A stretch of DNA of 64,000 bases from Paenarthrobacter nitroguajacolicus (GCF_029952445.1 NZ_JAQPPK010000001.1:211925-275924), one strand, 5' to 3'; shown: positions 44,333 to 53,764, counted from the stretch's first letter. The notes: a model not told the origin generated them from the sequence alone. Numbers and translations: made by a program.

Positions 44333-45820
44333 TTAGGCGTCAGCTGTTTCCAGTACGGCGATGGGAGCGACGACGTCCCGTGCGGGGAACGACGGCGGGT
44401 TCACCCCGGCCATTTCTTCCATGACCCGGACAACCTGGCAGGAGTAGCCGAACTCGTTGTCGTACCAGACGTAAAGTACGAGGTTCTTGTCGTTGGAAAT
44501 GGTCGCGAGTCCGTCCACGATGCCGGCCCTGCGGGAGCCGACGAAGTCAGTGGAGACCACATCAGGGGAATCGATGTAGTCGATCTGCTTGCGGAGATCC
44601 GAGTGCAGGGACATCTCGCGGAGGAAGTCGTTGACTTCGTCCCGGGTGGTGCCGTTCTCAAGGTTCAGGTTCAGGATGGCCATGGAAACATCGGGGGTGG
44701 GAACGCGGATGGCGTTGCCGGTGAGCTTTCCCTGCAGTTCCGGCAGTGCCTTCGCTACGGCCTTGGCGGCGCCAGTCTCGGTGATCACCATGTTCAGCGC
44801 GGCGGAGCGTCCACGGCGGTCACCCTTGTGGAAGTTATCGATCAGGTTCTGGTCGTTGGTGAACGAGTGGACCGTTTCGACGTGGCCGTGAATGATGCCG
44901 AACTTGTCGTTGATGGCCTTCAGCACCGGTGTGATGGCGTTCGTGGTGCAGGAGGCAGCCGTGACGATCTTGTCGTCGTCGGTGATGTCGCGGTGGTTGA
45001 TCCCGTGAACGATGTTCTTCAGATCGCCCTTGCCCGGCGCCGTGAGCAGGACCCGGGCAACGCCCTTGCTCTGCAGGTGCTGGGAGAGGCCATCGGCGTC
45101 GCGCCACCGTCCGGTGTTGTCAACAACCAGCGCGTCCTTGATGCCGTAGGCCGTGTAATCAACGGTTGCGGGGTTGTCCGAGTAGATGACCTGAACCTGC
45201 ACGCCGTTGGCGGTGATGGTGTTGGCTTCTTCATCCACGCGGATGGTGCCTTCGAAGGAACCGTGGACGGAGTCGCGGCGCAGCAGGCTGGCGCGCTTGA
45301 CGAGGTCGTTTTCGGCACCCTTGCGGACCACAATGGCGCGCAGGCGGAGGCCGTGGCCGCCACCGGCCTTTTCGATGAGGATGCGGGCCAGCAGGCGGCC
45401 GATGCGTCCGAAACCATAAAGAACGACGTCGGTGCTGGTGCGGTCGTCAGCGCCGCGCTTGCCCACGATCTCGGCGAGCTCGGCACGCAAGTACTCGTCC
45501 AGGGAGGCGCCATTGCCTTCTGCCCGGTACTTCTCGGTCAAACGTGCAATATCAATGGCCGCGGCGCCGAGCTCCAGCTCGGAGAGGGCGTTCAGCAGGG
45601 GTGCGGTCTCTTCGAGCAGGAGCTCGTGGTTGCTCATCCGGCGTGCAAAGCGGTGGGCCTTGAGGATGTTCATGGTGGACTTGTTGATCAAGCTCCGGCC
45701 GTGGATGCTGGTGACCACGTTGTTTTCCCGGTACAACCGGCCGATCACCGGAATCATGGCCTCGGCGAGAGCCTCCCGGCCCATCCACTTATCAAGACAA
45801 GAATCTGACGTCTGGCTCAC
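44333..45820 (-). CDS. glyceraldehyde-3-phosphate dehydrogenase, long form
   Basis: 495 aa. It has an N-terminal extension of about 130 residues (KWMGREALAEAMIPVIGRLYRENNVV...) before the Rossmann start VVLYGFGRIGRLLARILIE. The catalytic cysteine is in AASCTTNAITPVL (about residue 290). It also has TVHSFTNDQNLIDNFHKGDRRGRSAALNMV and WYDNEFGYSCQV. The long family is known in corynebacteria and related genera as a second GAPDH (GapX/GapB-like), distinct from the glycolytic GapA; coenzyme preference cannot be told. GTG start with AAGGAAGG upstream. Confidence 0.92.
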   Translation of the reverse strand: MSQTSDSCLDKWMGREALAEAMIPVIGRLYRENNVVTSIHGRSLINKSTMNILKAHRFARRMSNHELLLEETAPLLNALSELELGAAAIDIARLTEKYRAEGNGASLDEYLRAELAEIVGKRGADDRTSTDVVLYGFGRIGRLLARILIEKAGGGHGLRLRAIVVRKGAENDLVKRASLLRRDSVHGSFEGTIRVDEEANTITANGVQVQVIYSDNPATVDYTAYGIKDALVVDNTGRWRDADGLSQHLQSKGVARVLLTAPGKGDLKNIVHGINHRDITDDDKIVTAASCTTNAITPVLKAINDKFGIIHGHVETVHSFTNDQNLIDNFHKGDRRGRSAALNMVITETGAAKAVAKALPELQGKLTGNAIRVPTPDVSMAILNLNLENGTTRDEVNDFLREMSLHSDLRKQIDYIDSPDVVSTDFVGSRRAGIVDGLATISNDKNLVLYVWYDNEFGYSCQVVRVMEEMAGVNPPSFPARDVVAPIAVLETADA

Positions 45821-46084
45821 AGAACTACCTTCCTTGGGTCAACCACATACGTCCTCGTATGCAGATGGCAGCGGCCGCCCGGAGTAGTCCTGCGGCACAT
45901 GCGCCGGCGGGCTTCGGTCCACCCACAGCGCCTTGAACGAGAGCAAAGAAAATCCGCCGGCTGCGAACGCAGTCCCGGCGGCAGAACATCTACGTTCAGT
46001 AACCATTCTAGGCTGGAAGGGGAAGGCATGGTTGTCGCGGAGGCGTGAAATCACTCACACGCCCGCAATCCGGGGAGTCATAAA

Positions 46085-46477
46085 TGGATGGGTTGACCGA
46101 TACGCCGGGTTCTGTCATCCCTTTCCGTTGCCGAAAAGGGAGTAGCGGCCATCCATCTACGAACGCCGTTGCCGACGCCCTCCAGCAGCCTACCCGGACA
46201 CTCGGGCGAGCAGCCCTCGAACGTGTCCTGTCTGGCCTTGCTCCGGGTGGGGTTTACCTAGCCTCCCCGGTCACCCAGGGAGCTGGTGGTCTCTTACACC
46301 ACCGTTTCACCCTTACCTGCTGCCTCCGGTGCAATACCGGAAACGCAGGCGGTCTGTTCTCTGTGGCACTGGCCTGCGGGTTACCCCGAGTGGGCGTTAC
46401 CCACCACCCTGCTCTGCGGAGCCCGGACGTTCCTCGAGCCACTTTCGTGACGCGCGACCGCCTGGTCAACCCATCCG
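46085..46477 (-). ncRNA. rnpB: RNase P RNA
   Basis: Minus-strand class A RNase P RNA. P1 is formed by GGATGGGTTGACC at 46464-46476 (5') and GGTCAACCCATCC at 46086-46098 (3'). It has the universal CR-I block CGAGGAACGTCCGGGCTCC, AGAGCAGGGTGGTGGGTAACGCCC, GTAAGGGTGAAACGGTGGTGTAAGAGACCACC (CR-II/III) and GACAGAACCCGGCGTATCGG (CR-V) at the end. Confidence 0.97.
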
Positions 46478-46483
46478 CCCTAC

Positions 46484-46489
46484 AGTCTA
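46484..46489 (-). promoter_or_regulatory. -10 box of rnpB
   Basis: TAGACT on the minus strand places transcription start about 7 nt downstream, at the predicted 5' end of P1 (46476-46477). Confidence 0.55.
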
Positions 46490-46518
46490 CCGGCGTCCGG
46501 GGCGGCCCAAGTCACCGG

Positions 46519-46524
46519 TAATAT
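46519..46524 (+). promoter_or_regulatory. -10 box of predicted leaderless transcript (yaaA)
   Basis: TAATAT, 6 nt before the GTG at 46531. It lies about 35 bp from the divergent rnpB promoter. Confidence 0.55.
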
Positions 46525-46530
46525 CGACTG

Positions 46531-47295
46531 GTGCTGATTCTGCTGCCGCCATCCGAAGGCAAGACGCCTGCCCGCAAAGGCCCCGCCATCGACTGGGAGT
46601 CATTGAGCTTTCCGGACTTGAACCCCTACCGGGCCAAGGTCCTCGAAGCACTGGGGACGGTGAGCGCGCACGAGGACGCCCTCGTGTTGCTGGGCGTCGG
46701 CGCGTCGCTGAGTGACGACGTCGAACGCAATACGCGCCTGCACGCCGAACCGGCGGCCCCCGCGCACCAGGTCTATTCAGGTGTCCTGTACGACGCCCTT
46801 GGCTTCAAGAGCCTGACACCCACCCAGCGACGCAAGGCGACGGAGTCCATCCTGGTGGTCTCAGCGCTCTGGGGTGCCATCGGCTTTGGTGACCACGTGC
46901 CCGCTTATCGGCTGTCCATGGGGACCGCACTGCCCGACGTCGGACGCCTCGCCTCCTACTGGAAGCCCCAGCTTGGCGCCGCCCTCACCAAACGCGTTGA
47001 AGGGGAACTGTTGGTGGATTGCCGCTCCAGCACCTATGCCGCTGCCTGGACTCCCCCGGCCGCGCAGACAGTGAACGTCAATGTGTTCAATGAGGCCAAC
47101 GGCAAACGGACCGTGGTCAGCCACTTTGCCAAGCACACCCGGGGTGAACTGGCGCGGCATCTGCTGACGAGGCGCGGCAAGGCGCCGTCCACTCCGGATC
47201 AGCTCTTGAAGGCCGCAAGCGAAATGTGGACTGCTGAACTCGTCGAGGGCACGGCCCGCAAGCCGCACGCGCTGAACATCATTCTGTCCAGCTAG
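46531..47295 (+). CDS. yaaA: YaaA / UPF0246 family peroxide-stress protein
   Basis: 254 aa with the family start MLILLPPSEGKTPARKGPAI, YSGVLYDALGF, LWGAIGFGDHVPAYRLSMGTALPDVGRLASYWKPQ, DCRSSTYAAAW and VSHFAKHTRGELARHLL. In E. coli YaaA limits intracellular iron during H2O2 stress and has a DNA-binding fold. GTG start, no SD. Confidence 0.92.
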   Translation: MLILLPPSEGKTPARKGPAIDWESLSFPDLNPYRAKVLEALGTVSAHEDALVLLGVGASLSDDVERNTRLHAEPAAPAHQVYSGVLYDALGFKSLTPTQRRKATESILVVSALWGAIGFGDHVPAYRLSMGTALPDVGRLASYWKPQLGAALTKRVEGELLVDCRSSTYAAAWTPPAAQTVNVNVFNEANGKRTVVSHFAKHTRGELARHLLTRRGKAPSTPDQLLKAASEMWTAELVEGTARKPHALNIILSS

Positions 47296-47308
47296 GGGCT
47301 AATTCGGT

Positions 47309-48046
47309 TCAGTTCCACTCCGCCGAACGGACCAGGATCACACCTGAGTCCGGGCAGAATACGATGTCGTCTTCGGCGGCGGCCTTGACCTCGGCAAGGT
47401 CTCCGGGGCTGAGCATCATCCCCGAACCTTCGGATTTTCCGTGGAACAGCCGGGCAGCACCGACTCCCCGTTTGGCGATGGTCTTTTCGTAGACCGCAAG
47501 CATTCCGGCGTCCAACGCCTCGGCAAAGGCCGCCCGCTGCCCGCGAACCACCGTTTCCTCGGCCGCAATCTCCGCGATTGCTTCGTCCAGTTCGGCGCGG
47601 ATGCCGCCAAAGGAGCCTTGGATGTCGTCAACGATTGCCTGTTGGGCGGCTTGGCGTTCACGCAGGGTATCCAGGCGCTCCAGGATCTCCAGCTCAACGT
47701 CTTCGAGGTCCGAACGGCGCTTGGTGAGCGAGGCGATGTCGTTCTGAAGCGCCACTAGGTCCTTGGACAACCCGGTACCGCTGTTCAGCCTGGTCTCATC
47801 GCGCTCGATGCGGGACGCAACCTGTTCGACGTCGGCTTCCGCGCGGCGCAGTTCGGCCTCGGCATCGTGGACGGCGACCTTGGCCGCACCCAATTCCCCG
47901 TTGGCCACGCTGAGGGCGTCCGTCAAGTCAGTGATGCGGGGATCGTTTTCCAGCACTTTCCGGCGGCCGGCCAACGATTTGAGCTTGGCATCGAGCCCCT
48001 GCAGTTCAAGCAATTTCAATTGTTCTGCTGGTGCTGCTTTCGCCAC
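47309..48046 (-). CDS. CdsZ-like coiled-coil protein with degenerate zinc ribbon
   Basis: 245 aa. Residues about 10-180 are a long antiparallel coiled coil (LLELQGLDAKLKSLAGRR...RLDTLRERQAAQQAIVDDIQ). The C-terminus matches the zf-RING_7/CdsZ ribbon of Rv2229c. However, of the usual four cysteines only one remains (VFCPDSGVIL), and the first pair is replaced by HGKSEGSGMML. It lies next to the Nif3-like gene as in M. tuberculosis Rv2229c-Rv2230c. GGAGG 5 nt before the GTG start. Function unknown. Confidence 0.88.
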   Translation of the reverse strand: MAKAAPAEQLKLLELQGLDAKLKSLAGRRKVLENDPRITDLTDALSVANGELGAAKVAVHDAEAELRRAEADVEQVASRIERDETRLNSGTGLSKDLVALQNDIASLTKRRSDLEDVELEILERLDTLRERQAAQQAIVDDIQGSFGGIRAELDEAIAEIAAEETVVRGQRAAFAEALDAGMLAVYEKTIAKRGVGAARLFHGKSEGSGMMLSPGDLAEVKAAAEDDIVFCPDSGVILVRSAEWN

Positions 48047-48104
48047 GCTTACCTCCGCTTGTCGCCACCGGTCCTGGAGATCAGGGCCGGCCCTTTCCTA
48101 GACT

Positions 48105-49046
48105 CTAGTCGCCGCCGGGAGTCAGTATGAAGTCCCAAGGGTCACTGTTGGTACTGCTGACGCGGATATCGACGTCGTAGCCCTGGTCCGAGAGCACGTT
48201 GCCCAAGGCTTCGGCGGCGGCAGGAAGCCACAACCATTCGCTGGCAAAATGCGATACGTCAATCAGGTACGGCCGCCCGTTGGTGGCGCCTTCACGCGCT
48301 TCCGACGCCGGATGGTGCCGCATGTCCGCGGTCACGTACACATCGGCATGGTTGGCCCGGACGGCGTCGAACAGGCTGTCGCCGGCGCCTCCGCAGACAG
48401 CCACGCGCCGCACAAGTCCGTCCTTGTCACCGGCCACCCGCACTCCGCCGGCAACGGCCGGGAGCATTTCGAAGACGCGGGCTGCGAAGTCACCCAGTGT
48501 TTCGAGCTCCGGAAGATCGCCTACCCTGCCAATTCCTTCTTCAGGCAAGCCGTTGGACGCCGGAGTCAGCGGCGCCACATTCTCCAGTCCGAAGGCGTCC
48601 GCGAGGACGTCAGACACTCCCCCAACGGCTGAGTCGCCGTTTGTGTGCACAGTGAGCAGGCCCGTTCCGGCCTCGATCAACCGATGCACGGCGAGGCCCT
48701 TCGCGGACGTCGCTGCCACCGAATTCACGCCTTTGAGCAGCAAGGGATGATGGGTGATCAGAAGTTCAGCGCCCCACTCGATGGCCTCATCAATGACAGC
48801 GAGGGTGGGGTCTACGGCAAAGAGGACTTTGGTCACCGGTACCGTGGGACGCCCGACCACAAGGCCAACCTCATCCCAATCTTCGGCAAGGGACTCAGGC
48901 CAGAGCTCTTCGACAGCCAACAACACCTGGCCGAGGGTTGGTTCGCCGCTGGCCCCCACTGTTTCGTCGTGTTCTGTTTCGTCTTCTTCGACGGAATCCG
49001 CATCAGAAATGCCAGTGTTTACTGCTTCCATATTCCTATTCTTCAC
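48105..49046 (-). CDS. Nif3-like dinuclear metal-centre hexameric protein
   Basis: 313 aa. After an acidic N-terminus (ADSVEEDETEHDETV) come EELWPESLAEDWDEVGLVVG, LLITHHPLLLKGVNSV (metal His), HTNGDSAVGGVSDVLA, VAVCGGAGDS and RPYLIDVSHFASEWLWLPAAAE (His/Glu ligands): the GTP cyclohydrolase I type 2/Nif3 fold. Substrate unknown in the family. It may start at GTG 49046 or ATG 49031. The stop lies 58 bp upstream of the CdsZ-like start on the same strand. Confidence 0.92.
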   Translation of the reverse strand: MKNRNMEAVNTGISDADSVEEDETEHDETVGASGEPTLGQVLLAVEELWPESLAEDWDEVGLVVGRPTVPVTKVLFAVDPTLAVIDEAIEWGAELLITHHPLLLKGVNSVAATSAKGLAVHRLIEAGTGLLTVHTNGDSAVGGVSDVLADAFGLENVAPLTPASNGLPEEGIGRVGDLPELETLGDFAARVFEMLPAVAGGVRVAGDKDGLVRRVAVCGGAGDSLFDAVRANHADVYVTADMRHHPASEAREGATNGRPYLIDVSHFASEWLWLPAAAEALGNVLSDQGYDVDIRVSSTNSDPWDFILTPGGD

Positions 49047-49157
49047 TACCGTGCCCGTTCAGGCAGTCCCCCCGCCCCTGAAGTACCTGCCGGGTGCCGT
49101 AATTCTCCCGTAAGGTGAAGCGGGAATCATCAGGCTTTCCCAACCATTGAAGAGAAC

Positions 49158-49682
49158 ATGAAAACTTTCGTACTTGGCGGCGGCTGCTTCTGGTGCCTGG
49201 ATGCCGTTTACCAGAAGACCCGCGGCGTCAGCTCGGTGGTCTCCGGCTACACCGGTGGCCATATCCGCAATCCCGATTACTACGAGGTGTGCTCCGGAAC
49301 CACGGGCCACGCGGAAGTCGTTGCGGTGACGTTCGATGAAACCGTTGTGCCCGAAGAAGTCATCCTGGACATGTTCTTTGCCCTTCACGACCCCACCACC
49401 CTGAACCGGCAGGGCTACGACGTCGGAACCCAGTACCGTTCGTCGATGTTCTACACCACCACCGAAGAGAAGATGCTGTTCGAAGAAGCGATCGAACGCG
49501 CCCAGACCCTCTGGTCCGATCCGATTGTGACTGAGGTGGTCCCCCTGCCGGACTTCTACGAGGCCGAGGAAGTTCACCAGAATTACTATGCGAAGTTCCC
49601 TTACCAGGGGTATTGCCAGGTGATCATTAATCCCAAGCTGGCCAAGGCGAGGAAATATTACTCTGCATGGCTTACTGCTTAG
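49158..49682 (+). CDS. msrA: peptide-methionine (S)-S-oxide reductase
   Basis: 174 aa with the GCFWC active site (Cys10), YTGGHIRNPDYYEVCSGTTGHAEVV, FFALHDPTTLNRQGYDVGTQYRS and YYAKFPYQGYCQVIINPKLAKARK with the resolving cysteine near the end. It repairs methionine-S-sulfoxide. SD GAAGAGAA before ATG. Confidence 0.97.
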   Translation: MKTFVLGGGCFWCLDAVYQKTRGVSSVVSGYTGGHIRNPDYYEVCSGTTGHAEVVAVTFDETVVPEEVILDMFFALHDPTTLNRQGYDVGTQYRSSMFYTTTEEKMLFEEAIERAQTLWSDPIVTEVVPLPDFYEAEEVHQNYYAKFPYQGYCQVIINPKLAKARKYYSAWLTA

Positions 49683-49749
49683 CAAGGTTTCGATCCCGCT
49701 GGTTAGGCTGACCTCAGCATTCCCTCTTCAGAGATAGGCGTAAATTTTC

Positions 49750-50685
49750 ATGGCAAGGATCTACGACGACGTCACCCAGCTGGTCGGCCGCACTCCGCTG
49801 GTTCGGTTGAACCGGCTGACCGAGGGCCTGGACGCCCAGGTTGCAGTCAAGCTCGAGTTCTACAACCCGGCCAACAGCGTCAAGGACCGCATCGGCGTGG
49901 CCATCGTTGACGCTGCGGAAAAGTCCGGTGCCTTGAAGCCCGGCGGAACGATCGTTGAGGGCACCTCCGGCAACACCGGTATCGCACTCGCGCTGGTGGG
50001 CGCTGCCCGCGGTTACAAGGTCATCTTGACCATGCCTGAAACGATGTCCACCGAACGTCGCGTCATGCTGCGCGCCTACGGTGCCGAGATCGTCCTGACC
50101 CCCGGTTCCGAAGGCATGCGCGGCGCTGTCGAGAAGGCCCAGGAGATCGTCGCCACCACGGAAAACGCCATCTGGGCACAGCAGTTCGCCAACGAGGCCA
50201 ACCCGGCCATCCACCGTGCCACCACGGCTGAGGAAGTTTGGGAAGACACCGACGGCGAAGTGGACATCTTTGTTGCCGGCGTTGGCACCGGCGGCACCGT
50301 CACCGGCGTCGGACAGGTCCTCAAGGAGCGCAAGCCCGGCGTCCAGATCGTGGCTGTGGAACCGAAGGACTCCGCAATCCTCAATGGTGGAGCCCCCGGC
50401 CCGCACAAGATCCAGGGCATCGGCGCCAACTTCGTTCCGGAAATCCTGGACACCAACGTCTACGACGAAGTCCTCGACGCCACCCTCGAAGATTCCGTAC
50501 GTGTGGCACGTGAACTCGGCGCCCGCGAAGGCATCCTGGGCGGCATCTCCTCCGGCGCCATCGTTTGGGGCGCACTCGAGCTCGCCAAGCGTCCGGAGAA
50601 TGCCGGCAAGCTGATCGTGGCAGTCGTCTGCGACTTCGGAGAGCGTTACATCTCCACCGTTCTGTTCGATGACATCCGCGGCTAA
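49750..50685 (+). CDS. cysK: cysteine synthase A (O-acetylserine sulfhydrylase)
   Basis: 311-aa PLP enzyme. Lys45 in [11 protein letters not shown] binds PLP; it also has [17 protein letters not shown] (substrate loop), [19 protein letters not shown] and [12 protein letters not shown]. It makes cysteine from O-acetylserine and sulfide. Followed 41 nt later by cysE: a classical cysK-cysE operon. Confidence 0.98.
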   Translation: MARIYDDVTQLVGRTPLVRLNRLTEGLDAQVAVKLEFYNPANSVKDRIGVAIVDAAEKSGALKPGGTIVEGTSGNTGIALALVGAARGYKVILTMPETMSTERRVMLRAYGAEIVLTPGSEGMRGAVEKAQEIVATTENAIWAQQFANEANPAIHRATTAEEVWEDTDGEVDIFVAGVGTGGTVTGVGQVLKERKPGVQIVAVEPKDSAILNGGAPGPHKIQGIGANFVPEILDTNVYDEVLDATLEDSVRVARELGAREGILGGISSGAIVWGALELAKRPENAGKLIVAVVCDFGERYISTVLFDDIRG

Positions 50686-50726
50686 CACAACGCCCGCGTA
50701 CCTTCATTTCCTGTAGAAAGGTCTTT

Positions 50727-51311
50727 GTGAGCTTCTTCGCAAGACTTAAGGAAGACCTCGACGCCGCCCGGTCCCACGACCCGGCGGCGCGAGGTTCTTT
50801 CGAGAACTTTTTCGCATACTCCGGATTGCATGCCATCTGGGCCCACCGCGTCACCCACAAGCTCTGGCAAAACCCGGCACTGAGGTTTCCGGCGCGCCTG
50901 ATTTCGCAGCTCGCGAGGTTCCTGACCGGGATTGAGATCCACCCCGGGGCCACGATTGGCCGCAGGTTCTTCATCGACCACGGCATGGGCGTCGTCATTG
51001 GTGAGACGTCCGAGATCGGCGACGACGTGATGATTTACCACGGTGTCACCCTCGGCGGCCGTTCATTGGCCAAGGTCAAGCGCCACCCCACCATTGGTGA
51101 CCGCGTCACGATCGGTGCCGGCGCAAAGGTACTCGGCCCCATCACCATCGGCGCGGACAGCGCAGTTGGGGCAAATGCCGTGGTGGTCAAGGACGCTCCT
51201 CCGGAGTCAATCATTACGGGCATCCCAGCGACCTGGCGCCACCGGGATGCCAGGTCCGAGACCAAACCGGCAGTGGATCCGGCGGAGTACTACATCGAAT
51301 ACCGGATCTAG
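50727..51311 (+). CDS. cysE: serine O-acetyltransferase
   Basis: 194 aa with a left-handed beta-helix: [76 protein letters not shown]. This is the shorter type lacking most of the N-terminal helical domain of E. coli CysE (EpsC-like length). GTG start, GAAAGG upstream. It makes O-acetylserine for CysK. Confidence 0.97.
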   Translation: MSFFARLKEDLDAARSHDPAARGSFENFFAYSGLHAIWAHRVTHKLWQNPALRFPARLISQLARFLTGIEIHPGATIGRRFFIDHGMGVVIGETSEIGDDVMIYHGVTLGGRSLAKVKRHPTIGDRVTIGAGAKVLGPITIGADSAVGANAVVVKDAPPESIITGIPATWRHRDARSETKPAVDPAEYYIEYRI

Positions 51312-51995
51312 CCGGCCAGTCTTTTGTAGAAGTTCAGGAACACAGCGTCAAAGACGCGGTCCGGCAGAATCCTTCGCATGGCCAGAACGCCCCAGGCACC
51401 CCTACCTACCGGGTAGCGGGTTCCGGGGCGTTTTGCCGTCGCGGCCCGGACGATGGTCTTTGCCACCACGCTTGCCGGAGTGGACAATACGTGGCCTTCA
51501 CCTGAAGTCGACGCAAGGGCCGCCGCCACGATGTGTGCCTGATCCGCGTAGGGCCCAGTGCCCGAGGTCGCCAGCAAGCCCTCACCAGCTATGGTGCCCC
51601 ATTCAGTATCGGTTCCCGACGGTTCAATGATGACGACGTCGATGCCGTGGGGTTTCAGTTCGAGGCGCAACGAATCGCTGATTCCCTCCACCGCGAACTT
51701 TGTGCCGTGATACCAGGCGCCAAGGGGCTCGTAGATCTTCCCCCCGATGGACGCAACATTGATGATCCGCCCCCTTCCCGCGGCACGCATTGCGGGGAGG
51801 ACCAGCTGGGTCATCCTTGCCAGGCCCATGACGTTGACCTCAAACTGCCTCCTGCCCTCAGCCAGCGGAACTTCCTCCAGGGAGCCGTAGCCTGGCACCC
51901 GCGTAAACGGTAAAACCCGCCGACGCCAGGGCAAGGGCGGTTTCGAATCCGATGCCCGTTGAGGCGCCGGTGACCACCGCGATACGTCCTGCCAT
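51308..51995 (-). pseudogene. SDR family oxidoreductase, broken by internal deletion and frameshift
   Basis: A real start exists at ATG 51995 with AAGGAG 8 nt upstream and reads MAGRIAVVTGASTGIGFETALALASAGFTVYAGAR, a perfect SDR N-terminus. After residue 35 the sequence jumps. The start frame reads RLRLPGGSSAG and stops at 51858. A second frame continues as GYGSLEEVPLAEGRRQFEVNVMGLARMTQLVLPAM... to the normal C-terminus at 51308, including IINVASIGGKIYEPL, the YHGTK active site and KPHGIDVVIIEPSG. The missing part, about 47 codons in related proteins, includes the NNAG motif. The break is near 51890-51900. Overlaps the cysE stop by 4 nt. Confidence 0.85.
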
Positions 51996-52013
51996 GGCTG
52001 GTCTCCTTTAGTC

Positions 52014-52073
52014 CCCGGCACGGCAAAGGCCGGCCCACCCCAGCGTATCCGGGACGGACCGGCCTGTGCCGGG
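52014..52073 (-). terminator. hairpin after gnd
   Basis: Outer CCCGGCAC/GTGCCGGG and inner AGGCCGG/CCGGCCT arms with a 24-nt apical loop, between the gnd stop (52083) and the broken SDR gene. There is no U-tract. Confidence 0.6.
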
Positions 52074-52082
52074 AAAATGCTG

Positions 52083-53519
52083 CTAGTGGGTGTCGACCGC
52101 CGAGATTTCGGACTTGCCTTCGCCCCAGAGCGTGTGGAACGTACCTTCAGTGTCCACACGACCGTAGGTGTGGGCACCGAAGAGGTCGCGCTGGCCCTGG
52201 ATCAGGGCAGCGGCAACACGCTTGCGGCGGAGGCCGTCGTAGTACGCCAGTGACGAGGAGAAGACCGGGACCGGGATGCCCAGCTGAACTGCGGTTGCCA
52301 CTACGCGGCGCCATGCCGGGAGTGCCTCGCCAATGGCCTTGGTGAAGGCAGGGGCGAAGAGCAGGTTGGCGGGCTTCTCGTCGGCAGCGTAGGCCTTGGT
52401 GATGTCCTTGAGCAGTTCTGCCCGGATGATGCAGCCGGCGCGCCACAGGGAAGCGATCTCGTCCAGCTTGAGGTCCCAGCCGTACTCCTTGGCGGCGGAG
52501 GTCAGCATGTCCAGGCCCTGTGCGTAGGAGACAAGCTTGGAGGCGTACAGAGCCTGGCGGACATCTTCAACGAACGTCTCGGGGATTTCCACCGAAGCCT
52601 CTTCGCCGGCCAGCAGTTCCTGGCCAAGCTTGCGCTGTTCGGTCTGCGAGGACAGTGCCCGGGCGAACACGGACTCAGCGATGCCGGAGACCGGGGAACC
52701 CAGTTCCAGGGCGGAAATGACCGTCCAACGGCCCGTTCCCTTCTGGCCTGCCGCGTCAACGACGACGTCCACGAAGGGCTTGCCGGTCTTGGCGTCAACG
52801 TGGCCGAGGACCTCGGCGGAGATTTCGATCAGGAAGGAGGACAGATCGCCCTTGTTCCACTCAGCGAAGATCTTGGACTGTTCGGCCGGCTCGATGCCCG
52901 CACCGGAGCGGAGAAGATCGAACGCTTCGCCGATGACCTGCATGTCGGCGTATTCGATGCCGTTGTGGACCATCTTGACGAAGTGGCCTGCGCCATCGGT
53001 GCCGATCCATGCGCAGCACGGTTCGCCGTCGACCTTGGCCGAAATCTTTTCCAGCAACGGACCGAGAGCGTCGTAGGACTCACGGGAGCCGCCGGGCATG
53101 ATGGACGGGCCGTTCAGTGCACCCTCTTCACCACCGGAAACGCCCACGCCAACGAAGTGGAGGTCCTTCTTGGCCAGCGCTGCTTCGCGGCGGCGGGTGT
53201 CCTCGTAGTGCGAGTTGCCGGCATCGATGATGATGTCACCGGCTTCGAGCAGCGGTTCGAGCTGCTCGATCACGTTGTCAACGGGCGCGCCGGCCTTGAC
53301 CATGATGAGGACGCGGCGGGGCTTTTCGAGGGAGTCGACGAGTTCCTGCAGCGTTTCCGTGCGGATGAAATCGCCTTCAGTGCCGTGCTTTTCCAGCAGG
53401 GCGTCGGTCTTTTCCACGGAGCGGTTGTGGAGAGCCACGGTGAAGCCGTTGCGTGCGAGGTTGCGGGCCAGGTTGGCGCCCATCACCGCAAGGCCGGTGA
53501 CACCGATGTGTGCTGACAT
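52083..53519 (-). CDS. gnd: 6-phosphogluconate dehydrogenase (decarboxylating)
   Basis: 478 aa from ATG 53519 (GGAG 5 nt upstream). It begins SAHIGVTGLAVMGANLARNLARNGFTVALHNRSVEKTD (NADP Rossmann, GxAxMG). It also has GVGVSGGEEGALNGPSIMPGG, GHFVKMVHNGIEYADMQ and GTGRWTVISALELGSPV. It converts 6-phosphogluconate to ribulose-5-P. A GntR/FadR-type regulator diverges upstream, and oxidoreductases of gluconate/idonate metabolism follow beyond it. Confidence 0.97.
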   Translation of the reverse strand: MSAHIGVTGLAVMGANLARNLARNGFTVALHNRSVEKTDALLEKHGTEGDFIRTETLQELVDSLEKPRRVLIMVKAGAPVDNVIEQLEPLLEAGDIIIDAGNSHYEDTRRREAALAKKDLHFVGVGVSGGEEGALNGPSIMPGGSRESYDALGPLLEKISAKVDGEPCCAWIGTDGAGHFVKMVHNGIEYADMQVIGEAFDLLRSGAGIEPAEQSKIFAEWNKGDLSSFLIEISAEVLGHVDAKTGKPFVDVVVDAAGQKGTGRWTVISALELGSPVSGIAESVFARALSSQTEQRKLGQELLAGEEASVEIPETFVEDVRQALYASKLVSYAQGLDMLTSAAKEYGWDLKLDEIASLWRAGCIIRAELLKDITKAYAADEKPANLLFAPAFTKAIGEALPAWRRVVATAVQLGIPVPVFSSSLAYYDGLRRKRVAAALIQGQRDLFGAHTYGRVDTEGTFHTLWGEGKSEISAVDTH

Positions 53520-53534
53520 CAAAACTCCAATTCG

Positions 53535-53546
53535 TTCGTGTACAAA
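53535..53546. promoter_or_regulatory. candidate GntR/FadR-type operator upstream of gnd
   Basis: TTCGTGTACAAA is an imperfect palindrome (8 of 12 symmetric positions) of the TNGTNNACNA type, 16 nt before the gnd start. A second dyad, ATACGTAT, lies at 53613-53620. Low-level evidence only. Confidence 0.3.
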
Positions 53547-53758
53547 CAGTCCCAACGCACCCTTTGGGGACACGCAGGAAGCGATTTCAAAAACCAGGGG
53601 CTGTAATAAACCATACGTATTTAAACCTTGGGCGGGAAAGCGGCGCCCACGTTGTGGAAGCTGCCGCGTCATAAACAGTCTATGATGCCCGGCAACCACC
53701 ACGGCGGCAGGAAGACCCTTCCCCACACGGAAACCTGCCCGGGCTCCCGCCGCGCCAC

Positions 53759-53764
53759 TATGCT
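53759..53764 (+). promoter_or_regulatory. -10 box of predicted leaderless transcript (GntR regulator)
   Basis: TATGCT, 7 nt before the ATG at 53772. It overlaps an alternative in-frame ATG at 53760. Confidence 0.45.

Noticed and set aside
46085..46521. Protein-coding ORFs over the RNase P RNA
   Set aside because: The region has P1 and all conserved RNase P RNA blocks on the minus strand; the frames are accidental.
51308..52177. Reading the SDR as one intact 289-aa protein
   Set aside because: Its first roughly 90 residues are out-of-frame nonsense (Arg/Ser/Pro-rich). The true N-terminus lies in another frame from ATG 51995, so the gene is broken, not intact.
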